DNA of 64,000 nucleotides from Sphingobacteriaceae bacterium. Its GTDB lineage: Bacteria; Bacteroidota; Bacteroidia; B-17B0; Aurantibacillaceae. The notes under the pieces were generated by a model, which was given only the letters and a program-made list of their open reading frames with translations, made no database searches and was not told the DNA's origin. The stretch's first letter is position 1. Every line of letters begins with the position of its first letter. Positions 47,044-55,534 of the stretch are shown here, piece by piece. A program made the position numbers and the translations under genes. The stretch is taken from positions 186,001 through 250,000 of the forward strand of contig JADJXI010000003.1 of assembly GCA_016715905.1 (NCBI GenBank). Direction: 5' to 3'.

Positions 47044-48000
47044 TTATTTTTTTACTTTCTTTTTCTTGAAATACTTTTTGAAAGGCCAGCTGTGTTTTAG
47101 CGCTTCCAATAACAAATCAAAATTGCCGGCGCCTTTGTCAATTTTCAAAATGCTTTGATTTAAATCATGAACCAAAGTTGTATCATGTAATAAAACACCA
47201 ATAGTACCTTTACCGTCTTTTAAATTTTTTACAATCTCCGAAATATTTCCACTCAAATAAGCGGTAGTATCTGTAATCCGATTCAGCTGCACAACAGCTT
47301 GATGAATATTTGAAGAAAGTGTAGTATCAGTAATCAATGCCCCTAAACTCCCTTTACCTTCTTTTATATCTTTGCTCAAATTGCGTAAATCTCCGGTAAC
47401 GGCCAAACCTTGTTCGCTCATGTATCTTAAATTAACTACGGTAGATTTTACGTTATCGGCAACCGTAGTATCCAGTAAAACATTCCACAAACTATTTTTG
47501 TTACTTATTTTTTCAGTAATATCTTTTAAATTATCAGTTATCACTTTAATATTTTCATTGGTAACATTTAAAGTTCTTATCATTTCTTCCATTTCTACGG
47601 GAGTCAAGGTTTTTAGCACATCGCCTTCTTCAATATTTTGATCGGCGGCTTTTACAGAAGCAATATTGATTAATTTATTTCCCATTAATCCATCTGTGCC
47701 AATACTGGCAATGGCATTTTTTTTAATGAAACGTTGCGTGGCTTTGTCAATGATCATGGTAACTTTTACGGATGAATCACTAATAATTTGAATAGCTTCC
47801 ACAGTGCCTACATCTATGCCTGAATAACGAACATTGTTGCCAGACATTAACCCGTTCACATTTTTAAATTCAGCATGAATTTGAATGGTGTTGCCAAATA
47901 AATTCTGTTTGTTTCCGATAAGATAAAGTGCAAGAATAAGCAGAACGGATCCTGTTATTACAAAAACACCTAATTTCACATTTCTATTAAGCTCTCCCAT
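47044..48000 (-). CDS. MlaD/MCE-domain lipid-binding protein
   Basis: 318 residues: a single N-terminal membrane anchor (LGVFVITGSVLLILALYLIG), an MCE domain (about 38-115: IQIHAEFKNVNGLMSGNNVRYSGIDVGTVEAI), then a long helical region with heptad-like repeats. This is the substrate-binding part of an Mla-type transporter that moves phospholipids between inner and outer membranes. It forms an operon with the ATPase and permease genes upstream, the ATPase stop being 1 nt away. Confidence 0.88.
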   Translation of the reverse strand: MGELNRNVKLGVFVITGSVLLILALYLIGNKQNLFGNTIQIHAEFKNVNGLMSGNNVRYSGIDVGTVEAIQIISDSSVKVTMIIDKATQRFIKKNAIASIGTDGLMGNKLINIASVKAADQNIEEGDVLKTLTPVEMEEMIRTLNVTNENIKVITDNLKDITEKISNKNSLWNVLLDTTVADNVKSTVVNLRYMSEQGLAVTGDLRNLSKDIKEGKGSLGALITDTTLSSNIHQAVVQLNRITDTTAYLSGNISEIVKNLKDGKGTIGVLLHDTTLVHDLNQSILKIDKGAGNFDLLLEALKHSWPFKKYFKKKKVKK

Positions 48001-48001
48001 T

Positions 48002-48778
48002 TTATTCGAAAAAAGTTTTTATTTTAATATCATCTGAATTTTGCAATTCTTCAAATTTTCCCATTGCATAACATTGTCCGTCAATCAGCATTACAATTTT
48101 TGAAGCTACAATTTTTACGCTGCTCAAGTCGTGCGAAATAATTATTGAAGAAGTTTGATATTTTTTAGCTAAGGTAACAATGAGGTTGCTAATTTCTTTT
48201 CCGGTGATTGGATCTAAACCTGTGGTTGGTTCGTCGTATAAAATTATTCCGGGTTTTAATATCAAGGTTCGGGCCAGGGCAATACGTTTACGCATACCAC
48301 CCGATAATTCTGCAGGTTTCATTTCTTGCGTGTGTTCCAATCCTACGTTTTGAAGTGCTTCATGAACTAAAGCGTCAATCTCCTGTTTAGCATTATTTTT
48401 TCTGTGCCTGCGTAATGGGAATTCTAAATTTTCACGAACCGACATCGAATCATATAAGGCATTACTTTGAAATAAAAAACCAACGTAAGCCCGCATTTTA
48501 TCTAATTCTTTTGCTGTCATTTTCGCAACATCTTTGCCATAAACAAGTATGCTTCCGGCGTCGGGCTTTATAAGACCAATAATACATTTAATTAAAACGG
48601 ATTTACCGGAGCCAGATTTACCCAAAACCACAATATTTTCACCCTGATGTACGTCTAAATTGAAATTTTTTATTACGTGATTAGAACCAAATGATTTATA
48701 TAATCCGCGTATGCTTATTACAACTTCCGGATTAGATTTTTTTAATTGCGATTCGCTATGTTGTATTTCGGTTTTCAA
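48002..48778 (-). CDS. MlaF-type ABC transporter ATPase
   Basis: 258 residues with Walker A VLGKSGSGKSVLIKCI, signature LSGGMRKRIALARTL and Walker B IILYDEPTTGLDPITG. The GGMRKR form of the signature is typical of MlaF/Ttg2A-like ATPases. It powers the MCE lipid transporter encoded by its neighbours. The start overlaps the permease stop by 4 nt (ATGA), implying translational coupling. Confidence 0.9.
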   Translation of the reverse strand: MKTEIQHSESQLKKSNPEVVISIRGLYKSFGSNHVIKNFNLDVHQGENIVVLGKSGSGKSVLIKCIIGLIKPDAGSILVYGKDVAKMTAKELDKMRAYVGFLFQSNALYDSMSVRENLEFPLRRHRKNNAKQEIDALVHEALQNVGLEHTQEMKPAELSGGMRKRIALARTLILKPGIILYDEPTTGLDPITGKEISNLIVTLAKKYQTSSIIISHDLSSVKIVASKIVMLIDGQCYAMGKFEELQNSDDIKIKTFFE

Positions 48779-49548
48779 TTGAGTTGAAGTAAATCAGTTA
48801 TTTGAACAGCTATTAAATCAAGAATAAAAACAATTAAAGAAGAAATTACAACAGCAGAATTGGCGGATTGACCCACGCCTTCGGTTCCCTTATTGGAGTA
48901 ATAGCCTTTATAACAGCCAATAATTCCGATTGCAAATCCAAAGAAAAAAGTTTTAACTATAGAAGGAACCAAGTCACTAAAAACAACAGTATCAAAAACC
49001 TGATTCCAAAAAAGTTTATTACTTACTACCCCATGCAAATTAGATCCTAAATAACTTCCATACAAAGAAACGGAATCAGAAATCACAACAAGTAGAGGAA
49101 TCATGAAAGTGGTTGCTAAAACGCGGGTTACTACAAGATATTGGTAAGGGTTAGTGCCGGATACCTCCATGGCATCTATTTGTTCGGTTACTTTCATTGA
49201 GCCTAATTCGGCGCCAATGCCCGAGCCGATTTTTCCTGCGCAGATTAAAGCCGTAATTACCGGAACTATTTCACGGATAAGAGAAACCGAAACCATTTTT
49301 GGTAGCCAAGACTCAGCGCCAAATTCAACCAAGGTAGGTCTGGATTGAATGGTAATAACCAAACCCATAATAAATCCGGTTATACAAACAAGAGGAAGGC
49401 TTTTATATCCGATGTAGTAACATTGCCGAAATAATTCTTTTAATTCGAAGCCCGGTTTTAGTATTTCAACGAAAAATCGACCTGAAAAACGTACAACTTT
49501 TCCCGTTTCAGCTAAAAAAAAAGAGATTAAATTTTGATTTGCGGCCAA
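48775..49548 (-). CDS. MlaE-type ABC transporter permease
   Basis: 257 residues, about five to six membrane helices. The family core is visible: GYKSLPLVCITGFIMGLVITIQ, SLIREIVPVITALICAGKIGSGIGAELGSMKVTEQIDAMEVSGTNPYQYLV, and YYSNKGTEGVGQSANSAVV. It is the first gene of the mlaE-mlaF-mlaD operon for phospholipid trafficking. Confidence 0.92.
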   Translation of the reverse strand: MAANQNLISFFLAETGKVVRFSGRFFVEILKPGFELKELFRQCYYIGYKSLPLVCITGFIMGLVITIQSRPTLVEFGAESWLPKMVSVSLIREIVPVITALICAGKIGSGIGAELGSMKVTEQIDAMEVSGTNPYQYLVVTRVLATTFMIPLLVVISDSVSLYGSYLGSNLHGVVSNKLFWNQVFDTVVFSDLVPSIVKTFFFGFAIGIIGCYKGYYSNKGTEGVGQSANSAVVISSLIVFILDLIAVQITDLLQLN

Positions 49549-49635
49549 CTAAACAAAGTTAGATTAATTTTTCAATTATATAAAATTTTACAGCGTAAAC
49601 GTCAGAAAATAATCTCTTTTTTTATAAGAACATTA

Positions 49636-50079
49636 TTAATCAACTTTAATGGTTTTTTTTCCGGTGCCTTTATCCGGTTCTTTTTTAGGGATAACCAATT
49701 TTAAAATTCCATCCGTGTAATTCGCTTGAATGGAAGATTCGTTTACAGATTGTGGAAGCGTGAAAGACCGAGAGAAAGAGTTAAAGGAGTATTCTTTTCT
49801 CGTAAATTTTTCATTCTCTTCATTTTTTTCATTTTTTGATTCAGCACTAACTGTTAAAACGTTATTATCCGCTTCAATTTTAAAATCATTTTTATTAAAA
49901 CCGGGTACAGCAAAATCAATATTAAATTCTGTTGGTTTTTCTTTGATATTTACCGCCGGCAAATTTCTGCCAAAATCTTTATCGAAAAACCGATTACCGA
50001 AAAAATTATCGGAATTAAAAAAATCCGATACAAATGAAGGGAAAAATACACCTTCGTCCTTTTTTTTAATTTGTGTCAT
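49636..50079 (-). CDS. Hsp20 / alpha-crystallin small heat-shock protein
   Basis: ATP-independent holdase chaperone of 147 residues. The alpha-crystallin domain spans about 38-138, with KEKPTEFNIDFAVPGFNKNDFKIEADNNVLTVSAE and the C-terminal ANYTDGILKLVIPKKE (the IxI/V oligomerisation motif equivalent). Upstream lies a TGA-N6-TCA palindrome at class II distance from its -7-like element, so it is a predicted member of the redox/stress regulon described in the findings. Confidence 0.93.
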   Translation of the reverse strand: MTQIKKKDEGVFFPSFVSDFFNSDNFFGNRFFDKDFGRNLPAVNIKEKPTEFNIDFAVPGFNKNDFKIEADNNVLTVSAESKNEKNEENEKFTRKEYSFNSFSRSFTLPQSVNESSIQANYTDGILKLVIPKKEPDKGTGKKTIKVD

Positions 50080-50107
50080 TTTTTTTAAAGTTTAAAAGTT
50101 AATAACA

Positions 50108-50151
50108 CTAAATTAATAGCGATGATTTTTAAATTAAATGATCAAAATCAA
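50108..50151 (-). promoter_or_regulatory. Crp/Fnr-type promoter of hsp20
   Basis: Palindrome ATGAT-CAAA-ATCAA (50138-50151, core centre 50144.5) and a -7-like TAATTTAG on the minus strand (50115 to 50108, one mismatch to TAnnTTTG). Centre to last G is 36.5 bp. No -33 element is seen. Confidence 0.6.
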
Positions 50152-50166
50152 AATTTATTTTAAGAT

Positions 50167-50529
50167 TTATTTGCTAAGAGCTTCGCCCTGCTTGTTTTGA
50201 TCTTCTAAGGTCCAATCATCTGTTACAGTAGTTTCAAGCCAAATGGAACCTGATTTTCTAAAAACCTGAACTCCTAATCCATACATATCTCTGAAATTAC
50301 CTTCTAACACACTAACGGACATCTGCGGCGTAATATTCAAAACGCCACTTTTATGAATGGTTCTGCTTTCGCCAATGGTTAAGTGAGCGGGTAACATTAA
50401 TTTTTTAGCAGAGCCTCCGCCTTTTTTGTGCATTTGAGAAAAGAATTCAATTTTTAAAAAGGGAAATATTTTACTAAAATCACTTTGTAAGTCTGAAATT
50501 TTCTGGTCATCGTTGATAAATACGTTCAT
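50167..50529 (-). CDS. Conserved-looking hypothetical protein downstream of uspA
   Basis: 120 residues from ATG at 50529. The frame is open farther upstream, but that part overlaps uspA and reads as noise. No signal peptide or membrane segment. Mixed alpha/beta with FINDDQKISDLQSDFSKIFPFLKIEFFS, a basic loop KKGGGSAKKL and SVSVLEGNFRDMYGLGVQVFRKSG. I recognise no family. It starts 14 nt after the uspA stop, so it is probably coexpressed with uspA. Confidence 0.7.
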   Translation of the reverse strand: MNVFINDDQKISDLQSDFSKIFPFLKIEFFSQMHKKGGGSAKKLMLPAHLTIGESRTIHKSGVLNITPQMSVSVLEGNFRDMYGLGVQVFRKSGSIWLETTVTDDWTLEDQNKQGEALSK

Positions 50530-50542
50530 ATTGATTTTTTTA

Positions 50543-51367
50543 TTAGTTATCATGTAAGCAAAGCAATGGTACTTTAGAATGAAAGGCCATTTGTTTAGTG
50601 TGAGGTTCCTTAAATATTTTGTGAATAAAGGAATGCTGGTGAGCAACCATAACAACAAGGTCTGCTTCTATTTTATCAGCATATTGATTAATTCCATCCG
50701 TTACCGATTCATTTGCAACAACGTGAAAAGTATGATTCGTTCCCTCTAATACATTTTTAAGTTTGATACCCTCTAGTGCTTCTTCCGCTTCAGGAAGGTA
50801 TGAATCAGTAGGAACAACTTTTAATACATAAATGTGCGCTTTAAGTTGTTTGGCCAAATCAATTAATATTTCGTAGGTAGCTAATGTGGCATCGTTGTAA
50901 TCGGTAGCTAATATGATTTTTCTGGGCGATTTAAATTTTACAAATTCATCTATGGCGAAAACAGGAATTTTTACTTTTTCCATTACAGAAGTGGTTACGC
51001 TTCCGGCCAGTTTCTCTTCCAAAATTCCCGCGCCACGCATACCCATAACAATTAGATTGACCTTATTATCGTTGGCATAATCTATTATTTCTTCAGCCCC
51101 GAGTCCGCATTTGGTTTTTACTATAATATTTAAAGAGGGGTATTTTTCGTTGTATTTTATTTTTAATTTATTCAAAGCGTTTTCGCTTATTTTCTCAATT
51201 TCTTCCAGCTTGGGTAATAATAAAGCAGTTTCCGGAGTTAGTAAAGGAGTATGGTAAACATGAAAAAATATCAAGGATGAATTTGAGAGTAGGGCCAATT
51301 GCGCTGCATAGTCAATGGCATTATCTGAATTTTCCGAAAAGTCAGTTGGCACTAAAATAGTTTTCAT
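50543..51367 (-). CDS. Universal stress protein with tandem UspA domains
   Basis: 274 residues, two Usp domains (1-140 and 150-274). The first has the nucleotide-binding pattern G-2x-G-9x-G-S in MGMRGAGILEEKLAGSVT, so it likely binds ATP. The second (VMVAHQHSFIHKIF) lacks it. Tandem Usp proteins help survival under starvation, hypoxia or oxidative stress. A -7 box and a TGA-N6-TCA site lie upstream, and the small hypothetical gene follows 14 nt downstream. Confidence 0.92.
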   Translation of the reverse strand: MKTILVPTDFSENSDNAIDYAAQLALLSNSSLIFFHVYHTPLLTPETALLLPKLEEIEKISENALNKLKIKYNEKYPSLNIIVKTKCGLGAEEIIDYANDNKVNLIVMGMRGAGILEEKLAGSVTTSVMEKVKIPVFAIDEFVKFKSPRKIILATDYNDATLATYEILIDLAKQLKAHIYVLKVVPTDSYLPEAEEALEGIKLKNVLEGTNHTFHVVANESVTDGINQYADKIEADLVVMVAHQHSFIHKIFKEPHTKQMAFHSKVPLLCLHDN

Positions 51368-51448
51368 TTTTTTCTTTATTAGTTAATTATAACTTACGCC
51401 TTAGTTATAAAAACACAAAGTGCATTACAATTCACGAGTAAGGTGAGT

Positions 51449-51514
51449 CAAAACTATATATATCTTAGCGCGTAAAGAATGAGCGATGTCAAATAACCAC
51501 CTGATAATAGTCAT
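51449..51514 (-). promoter_or_regulatory. Crp/Fnr-type promoter of uspA
   Basis: Exact -7 TAGTTTTG on the minus strand (51456 to 51449) and the palindrome CTGATAATAGTCAT (51501-51514, centre 51507.5). Centre to last G is 58.5 bp, 22 bp more than at the class II sites here. That is two helical turns, as in a class I arrangement. Confidence 0.55.
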
Positions 51515-51578
51515 CTGTACATGTAATTAGAAATAACCAATTTGTAACAAGCAAATAGGCTGAAGAGCGTTGAATTTG

Positions 51579-52025
51579 TTATTTTTTGCCGATATTATAT
51601 TTGAGTTTCAGCACTTCCATTTTAAGTTTCAACTTTTCAATTTCAAGATTTAATTCGTTATAAATCTGTGATGAAGCTTTATGGTCTTTAATACTTGATC
51701 CCATTTCGTCAATGAGTTTGCCAATATTATCCTTTTGTTTATGATAAGTTTCTTTGGAATCCTTTACTTCAGTTCTGATCAGTTTCTCTATGGCATCAAT
51801 GTGTTCTTTAATCTTAGAAGCGTTTTCTTTAATATGAGTTGTTGATTCATTCAATGAGGTTGAGGTTTCATGAATATAAGAATCAAACTTCTCCTTTAAA
51901 TCTCCGTAAAGGTCAGTTACTTCAGCTTTACCTAATGCAGCTTGCAATTGAAACTCTTCAATTTTATAAATCGTGCCGCTTAATTTTTCTAGTATTTTGT
52001 CTGTTAATGTTTTTGAATTTTCCAT
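51579..52025 (-). CDS. Coiled-coil protein of unknown function
   Basis: 148 residues, almost entirely amphipathic helix, rich in Lys/Glu (IKENASKIKEHIDAIEKLI, EIEKLKLKMEVLKLKY). No signal peptide. It resembles apolipoprotein/phasin-like long-helix stress proteins by composition only, and no specific family can be assigned. It has the best promoter of the predicted Crp/Fnr-type set, so it is probably strongly induced with hsp20 and uspA. Confidence 0.75.
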   Translation of the reverse strand: MENSKTLTDKILEKLSGTIYKIEEFQLQAALGKAEVTDLYGDLKEKFDSYIHETSTSLNESTTHIKENASKIKEHIDAIEKLIRTEVKDSKETYHKQKDNIGKLIDEMGSSIKDHKASSQIYNELNLEIEKLKLKMEVLKLKYNIGKK

Positions 52026-52045
52026 AGTTTAATATTTATATTAGT

Positions 52046-52090
52046 CAAATTTAGCTGAAATTGATGAGCTTTCCATTGACTAAAGTCAAT
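52046..52090 (-). promoter_or_regulatory. Crp/Fnr-type promoter of the coiled-coil gene (best site)
   Basis: Perfect 16-bp palindrome ATTGACTAAAGTCAAT (52075-52090, centre 52082.5) and an exact -7 TAAATTTG on the minus strand (52053 to 52046). The spacing is 36.5 bp, placing the site at about -42 from the expected start of transcription, the position of class II Crp/Fnr activation. The site may also serve the divergent chaN gene. Confidence 0.75.
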
Positions 52091-52188
52091 AAACTAAAAC
52101 AATTTAAGCTAATAATTAGCGAATCAAGATTTTTTTATCTGATTTAATCACATATACTGATATATTTACAAGCAATTAAAGTATAGTT

Positions 52189-53060
52189 ATGAAAAATTTG
52201 ATTATTAAGCTGAGTTTGCTTTGTGGCGTTATAGTTACCTGTTCTTTTATTAGAAGTGATAAACCGGGTTATATTTTGTTTGATATTAAAGGTGAGCGAA
52301 CAGATTATGATAAAATGCTTGCCGAAGCCCTTAAAAGCGATGTGATATTATTCGGTGAGTTGCACGATAATCCGATTTGTCATTGGCTACAACATGAATT
52401 AACTAGCGATTTATTCAACTCGAAAAAAGCAAATTTGGTTTTAGGTGCTGAAATGTTTGAGGCGGATGATCAAATTGTATTGTCGGAGTATTTGGGTTCT
52501 AAGGTGAGCGAGAAAACTTTTAAAGACGAATGTAAGCTATGGACAAATTATAATACAGATTATAAACCGTTGGTTGATTTTGCCAAGAAAAATAAATTAC
52601 CTTTTATTGCAACAAACATTCCTAGAAGATACGCAAACTTAGTTTATTCAAAAGGAGAAGCTGCTTTAGATAGCATTGATGCAGAAGCTAAAAAGTGGAT
52701 AGCGCCCTATCCGATAAAATACGATGGAAGTATTAAATGCTATAAAGAAATATTTGAAAACGCAGGGGGACATGGAGGTGAAAATTTACCAAAGTCACAA
52801 GCCTATAAAGATGCAACGATGGCGCATTTTATTTTAAAAAATTGGACAAAGGGTAAAACTTTCATCCATTATAATGGCGCCTATCACAGTAACCATCATC
52901 AGGCCATAGAATGGTATTTGAAGCTTCAAAATCCAAATCTGAAAGTGTTGGTGATTTCTTCAACCGAACAAAAGATTTAAGTAAGCTAGAAGAAACGACT
53001 TTAGGAAGCGGAGATTTTATTATAGCCACCCCCGCATTAATGACAAAAACGTATAAATAA
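52189..53060 (+). CDS. ChaN-family lipoprotein, frameshifted near the C-terminus
   Basis: The uninterrupted frame ends at 52980 (263 residues). It has a lipoprotein-like signal (LIIKLSLLCGVIVTCSF) and the ChaN domain: VILFGELHDNPICHWLQHEL, LVLGAEMFEADDQIVLSEYL, FIATNIPRRYANLV and the His-rich FIHYNGAYHSNHHQAIEWYL. ChaN proteins are haem/iron-related surface lipoproteins. The last frame residues are STEQKI. A second frame then carries KDLSKLEETTLGSGDFIIATP and ALMTKTYK to a stop at 53060, abutting the next convergent stop. One missing A in 52970-52973 explains this: with it, the frames join. Either a real mutation or a sequence error. Confidence 0.8.
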
Positions 53061-54122
53061 TTAGTTTTTTAGTTTGCCCAATTTTTCCGGATTAATTACG
53101 CTAATTGTACCTCCGCTTACTTCAATTAATTTCTCTTCCTTAAAATCGCTTAGTGTTCTAATTACGGTTTCGGTTGCTGTGCCTACCAAATTGGCTAAAT
53201 CTTCTCTTGATATATTGATGCTGAATTTTTCTTCTTTGTCCTTTTTGTATTTATTATACAATATTAATAGGGCTTCAGCAACTCTTTTACGAACTGAGTT
53301 ATAAGCGAGTTTTACCAATTGATCTTCTCGGTCAATAATATTATTAGTAAGAATGCTTATAAACTTTCTTGACACTTCCGGACTCTTATATACCAATGCG
53401 AAAAAATCTTCTTTGGGAACTGCTGCAATTTCTGATTCTTCTAATGCTTCAGCACTATCCGTATACTTATCATCTTCCAATAAAGCCAAATAACCAAAAA
53501 AATCACCTTCATTATATAATCCGTTGATTAATTCTTTGCCCATTTCGTTGGTTTTAAATGTTTTTACTTTACCCTTTTTAATAAAGTAAACCGATTTGGG
53601 TATAGAACCTTCCTGATAAATAATTTGTTTCTTTTTTATATAAGAAGTGTCTCTTTTTTCTGAAAGTTTTTTAAGAGGTTCAATGCTTTTCACTTCCTTT
53701 ATAAAACTGTCAAATCCTTCAAGGGTATTGGAATATTCTTGTTTTAATAATTCTGCTTTTTTAATTCTGCTTTCAATAGCATTTAAAAGCTCAATGTCAT
53801 CAAAGGGTTTTGTTACATAATCATCAGCTCCCATTTCCATACCTTTTCTGAAATCACTTCTTTCCGCTTTAGCAGATAAAAAGATAAATGGAATATTGGC
53901 TGTTTCTTTATTCTTGGATAGTAAATGCAAAACACCGTATCCATCCAATACCGGCATCATGATGTCACATATAATTAAATCCGGCTTATCTTTCTGCGCT
54001 AACTCAACTCCAATTTTTCCGTTTTCGGCCGTTACCACATTGTATTTGGAAAACTCCAGAATTTCTGCAGTGTTTTCGCGCATTTCTTTATTATCTTCTA
54101 TTAGTAATATTTTCTTGCTCAT
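53061..54122 (-). CDS. Response regulator fused to a cNMP-binding/Crp-type DNA-binding module
   Basis: 353 residues. Receiver domain (1-120) with phospho-acceptor Asp in DLIICDIMMPVLDGYG and Lys in VTKPFDD. A cyclic-nucleotide-binding-fold domain follows (about 150-265: IIYQEGSIPKSVYFIKKGKVKTF, GDFFGYLALL). The end is a Crp/Fnr winged helix (INISREDLANLVGTATETVIRTLSDF). The recognition helix keeps the Glu and Arg spaced as in FNR/CRP (TETVIR), which read a TGA half-site, matching the palindromes around it. The cNMP pocket lacks an obvious canonical cAMP signature. It is translated 1 nt after the histidine kinase stop. Confidence 0.9.
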   Translation of the reverse strand: MSKKILLIEDNKEMRENTAEILEFSKYNVVTAENGKIGVELAQKDKPDLIICDIMMPVLDGYGVLHLLSKNKETANIPFIFLSAKAERSDFRKGMEMGADDYVTKPFDDIELLNAIESRIKKAELLKQEYSNTLEGFDSFIKEVKSIEPLKKLSEKRDTSYIKKKQIIYQEGSIPKSVYFIKKGKVKTFKTNEMGKELINGLYNEGDFFGYLALLEDDKYTDSAEALEESEIAAVPKEDFFALVYKSPEVSRKFISILTNNIIDREDQLVKLAYNSVRKRVAEALLILYNKYKKDKEEKFSINISREDLANLVGTATETVIRTLSDFKEEKLIEVSGGTISVINPEKLGKLKN

Positions 54123-54123
54123 A

Positions 54124-55302
54124 TTAAAAAGTTATTTTAAATGTTGTGCCTTGTTCTAACTGACTTTCGTATTCTATTATTCCATTCAATAATTCCACAT
54201 ATTTGGCCACTATGTTCAAACCTAAACCGGTACCTTGTATATTCGCCGCATTTTGCCCTCTAAAAAAACGTTCAAATAAATGTTTTTGATCTTCTTTTGA
54301 TATGCCTATGCCTTGATCGCGAATCTGAATTTCAAATTTATTATTTTTTGCTATTGATTTAATTTCTATTTTTTTGTTTTCCGGGGAAAATTTAATTGCA
54401 TTTGAAATTAAATTAAACAAAATGTGACGCATTACTTTTTTATCCAAATTAACTTCTACCTTTTCCCCTTCATGAGTATAAACTAATAATTGCCCTGTTT
54501 TTGCTAAAGGATTCATTTCTAAAAGTAAACCTTCAATAAACTCCTTAGCATTAAAATATTCAAAACTTAAGTTTACAGCACCTTCTTCCAGCTTACTAAG
54601 AGATAACATATCATTCAATATATCAGTTAAATGATTAACCGAATTTTTAATTCGACCAACATGCTTGGTTTGTTTCTCTTTATCTCCTGATTCACTATAT
54701 TTAGAAATTAAGGAAAGAGAAGATAAAATGGTTGCTAATGGAGTTCTAAATTCATGAGACGCCATGGATACAAATCTAGATTTCAATTCATTCAACTCCT
54801 TCTCTTTTCCCAATGCGTTTTTTAGTTCATCTTTTGTTTTCTCCAGTTCCTTTATCGCTTCTTTCATGATCTGCGTACGTTTTTCAACCTGCTTTTCTAA
54901 CTCAATGGAATAATTTTGTAATTGAACCTGCGCTAATTTTCTTAGCGTAATGTCAATTATAAATGCTATCACAAACTTTTTACCATCACTCTCAAAAGGA
55001 CTCAAGCTTATTTCAACCGGAAATTCAGTGCCGTCTTTTTTCAATCCGTTTAAATTCAAGTTCTGACCCATGGAACGCGAATGCGGGCTTTTATTAAATG
55101 ACTCTCTGTGCTTTTCGTGTGATTTGGCTGCTTTGCGTGGAATTAATATTTCAACTTTTTGCCCTTCTAATTCTTTATTTTCATAACCGAACATTTTACA
55201 CGCAGCTGGATTAATTCGCATCATATGCCCATCTTTATCAGCAATAATTATTCCTTCTGTGGAATGAGTGAAAAGAGCGTCTAAATCTTGATTAATTAAC
55301 AT
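54124..55302 (-). CDS. PAS-domain sensor histidine kinase
   Basis: 392 residues from the ATG at 55302 (MLINQDLDALF); the open frame upstream is not convincing. No membrane helices, so a cytoplasmic sensor. A PAS domain (about 5-120) is followed by a coiled-coil linker, HisKA with the phospho-acceptor His in MASHEFRTPLATILSSL, and HATPase (LFNLISNAIKF, IRDQGIGISKEDQ, GTGLGLNIV). The PAS stretch SHEKHRESFNKSP has a His near where FixL-type PAS domains hold haem, a weak hint of gas or redox sensing. Paired in operon with the Crp-type response regulator. Confidence 0.9.
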   Translation of the reverse strand: MLINQDLDALFTHSTEGIIIADKDGHMMRINPAACKMFGYENKELEGQKVEILIPRKAAKSHEKHRESFNKSPHSRSMGQNLNLNGLKKDGTEFPVEISLSPFESDGKKFVIAFIIDITLRKLAQVQLQNYSIELEKQVEKRTQIMKEAIKELEKTKDELKNALGKEKELNELKSRFVSMASHEFRTPLATILSSLSLISKYSESGDKEKQTKHVGRIKNSVNHLTDILNDMLSLSKLEEGAVNLSFEYFNAKEFIEGLLLEMNPLAKTGQLLVYTHEGEKVEVNLDKKVMRHILFNLISNAIKFSPENKKIEIKSIAKNNKFEIQIRDQGIGISKEDQKHLFERFFRGQNAANIQGTGLGLNIVAKYVELLNGIIEYESQLEQGTTFKITF

Positions 55303-55426
55303 TTTATTTGTGCATTCGCTTAAAAGTACGGACTTTATTACTTCGTTCAAAATTAATCTAGTGATATTTACTATACTGTTAACCAAACACTTAAGAATTT
55401 AATATAATAAGGATAATTTTTAAAAC

Positions 55427-55440
55427 ATGACAGCAATCAT
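55427..55440. promoter_or_regulatory. Second TGA-N6-TCA palindrome between kinase and membrane-protein genes
   Basis: ATGACAGCAATCAT, 16 bp from the next site. It has no well-spaced -7 box on either strand. It may be an auxiliary or autoregulatory site for the divergent kinase gene. Confidence 0.4.
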
Positions 55441-55448
55441 GTTCGATT

Positions 55449-55492
55449 TTGACTTTTGTCAGTGTTTTTAGCCTATGATTTTTCAAACTTTG
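55449..55492 (+). promoter_or_regulatory. Crp/Fnr-type promoter of the 55535 membrane protein
   Basis: TTGACTTTTGTCAG (55449-55462, core centre 55455.5) and a -7-like AAACTTTG ending at 55492 (one mismatch to TAnnTTTG). The spacing is again 36.5 bp. Confidence 0.6.
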
Positions 55493-55534
55493 TGGTGGAA
55501 GTACAATTCATTAATTTATAAAATTTAAAAAATT

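Noticed and set aside
50530..50658. Upstream extension of the 50167-50529 gene
   Set aside because: It overlaps the 3' end of uspA, reads as hydrophobic noise, and a good ATG lies at 50529.
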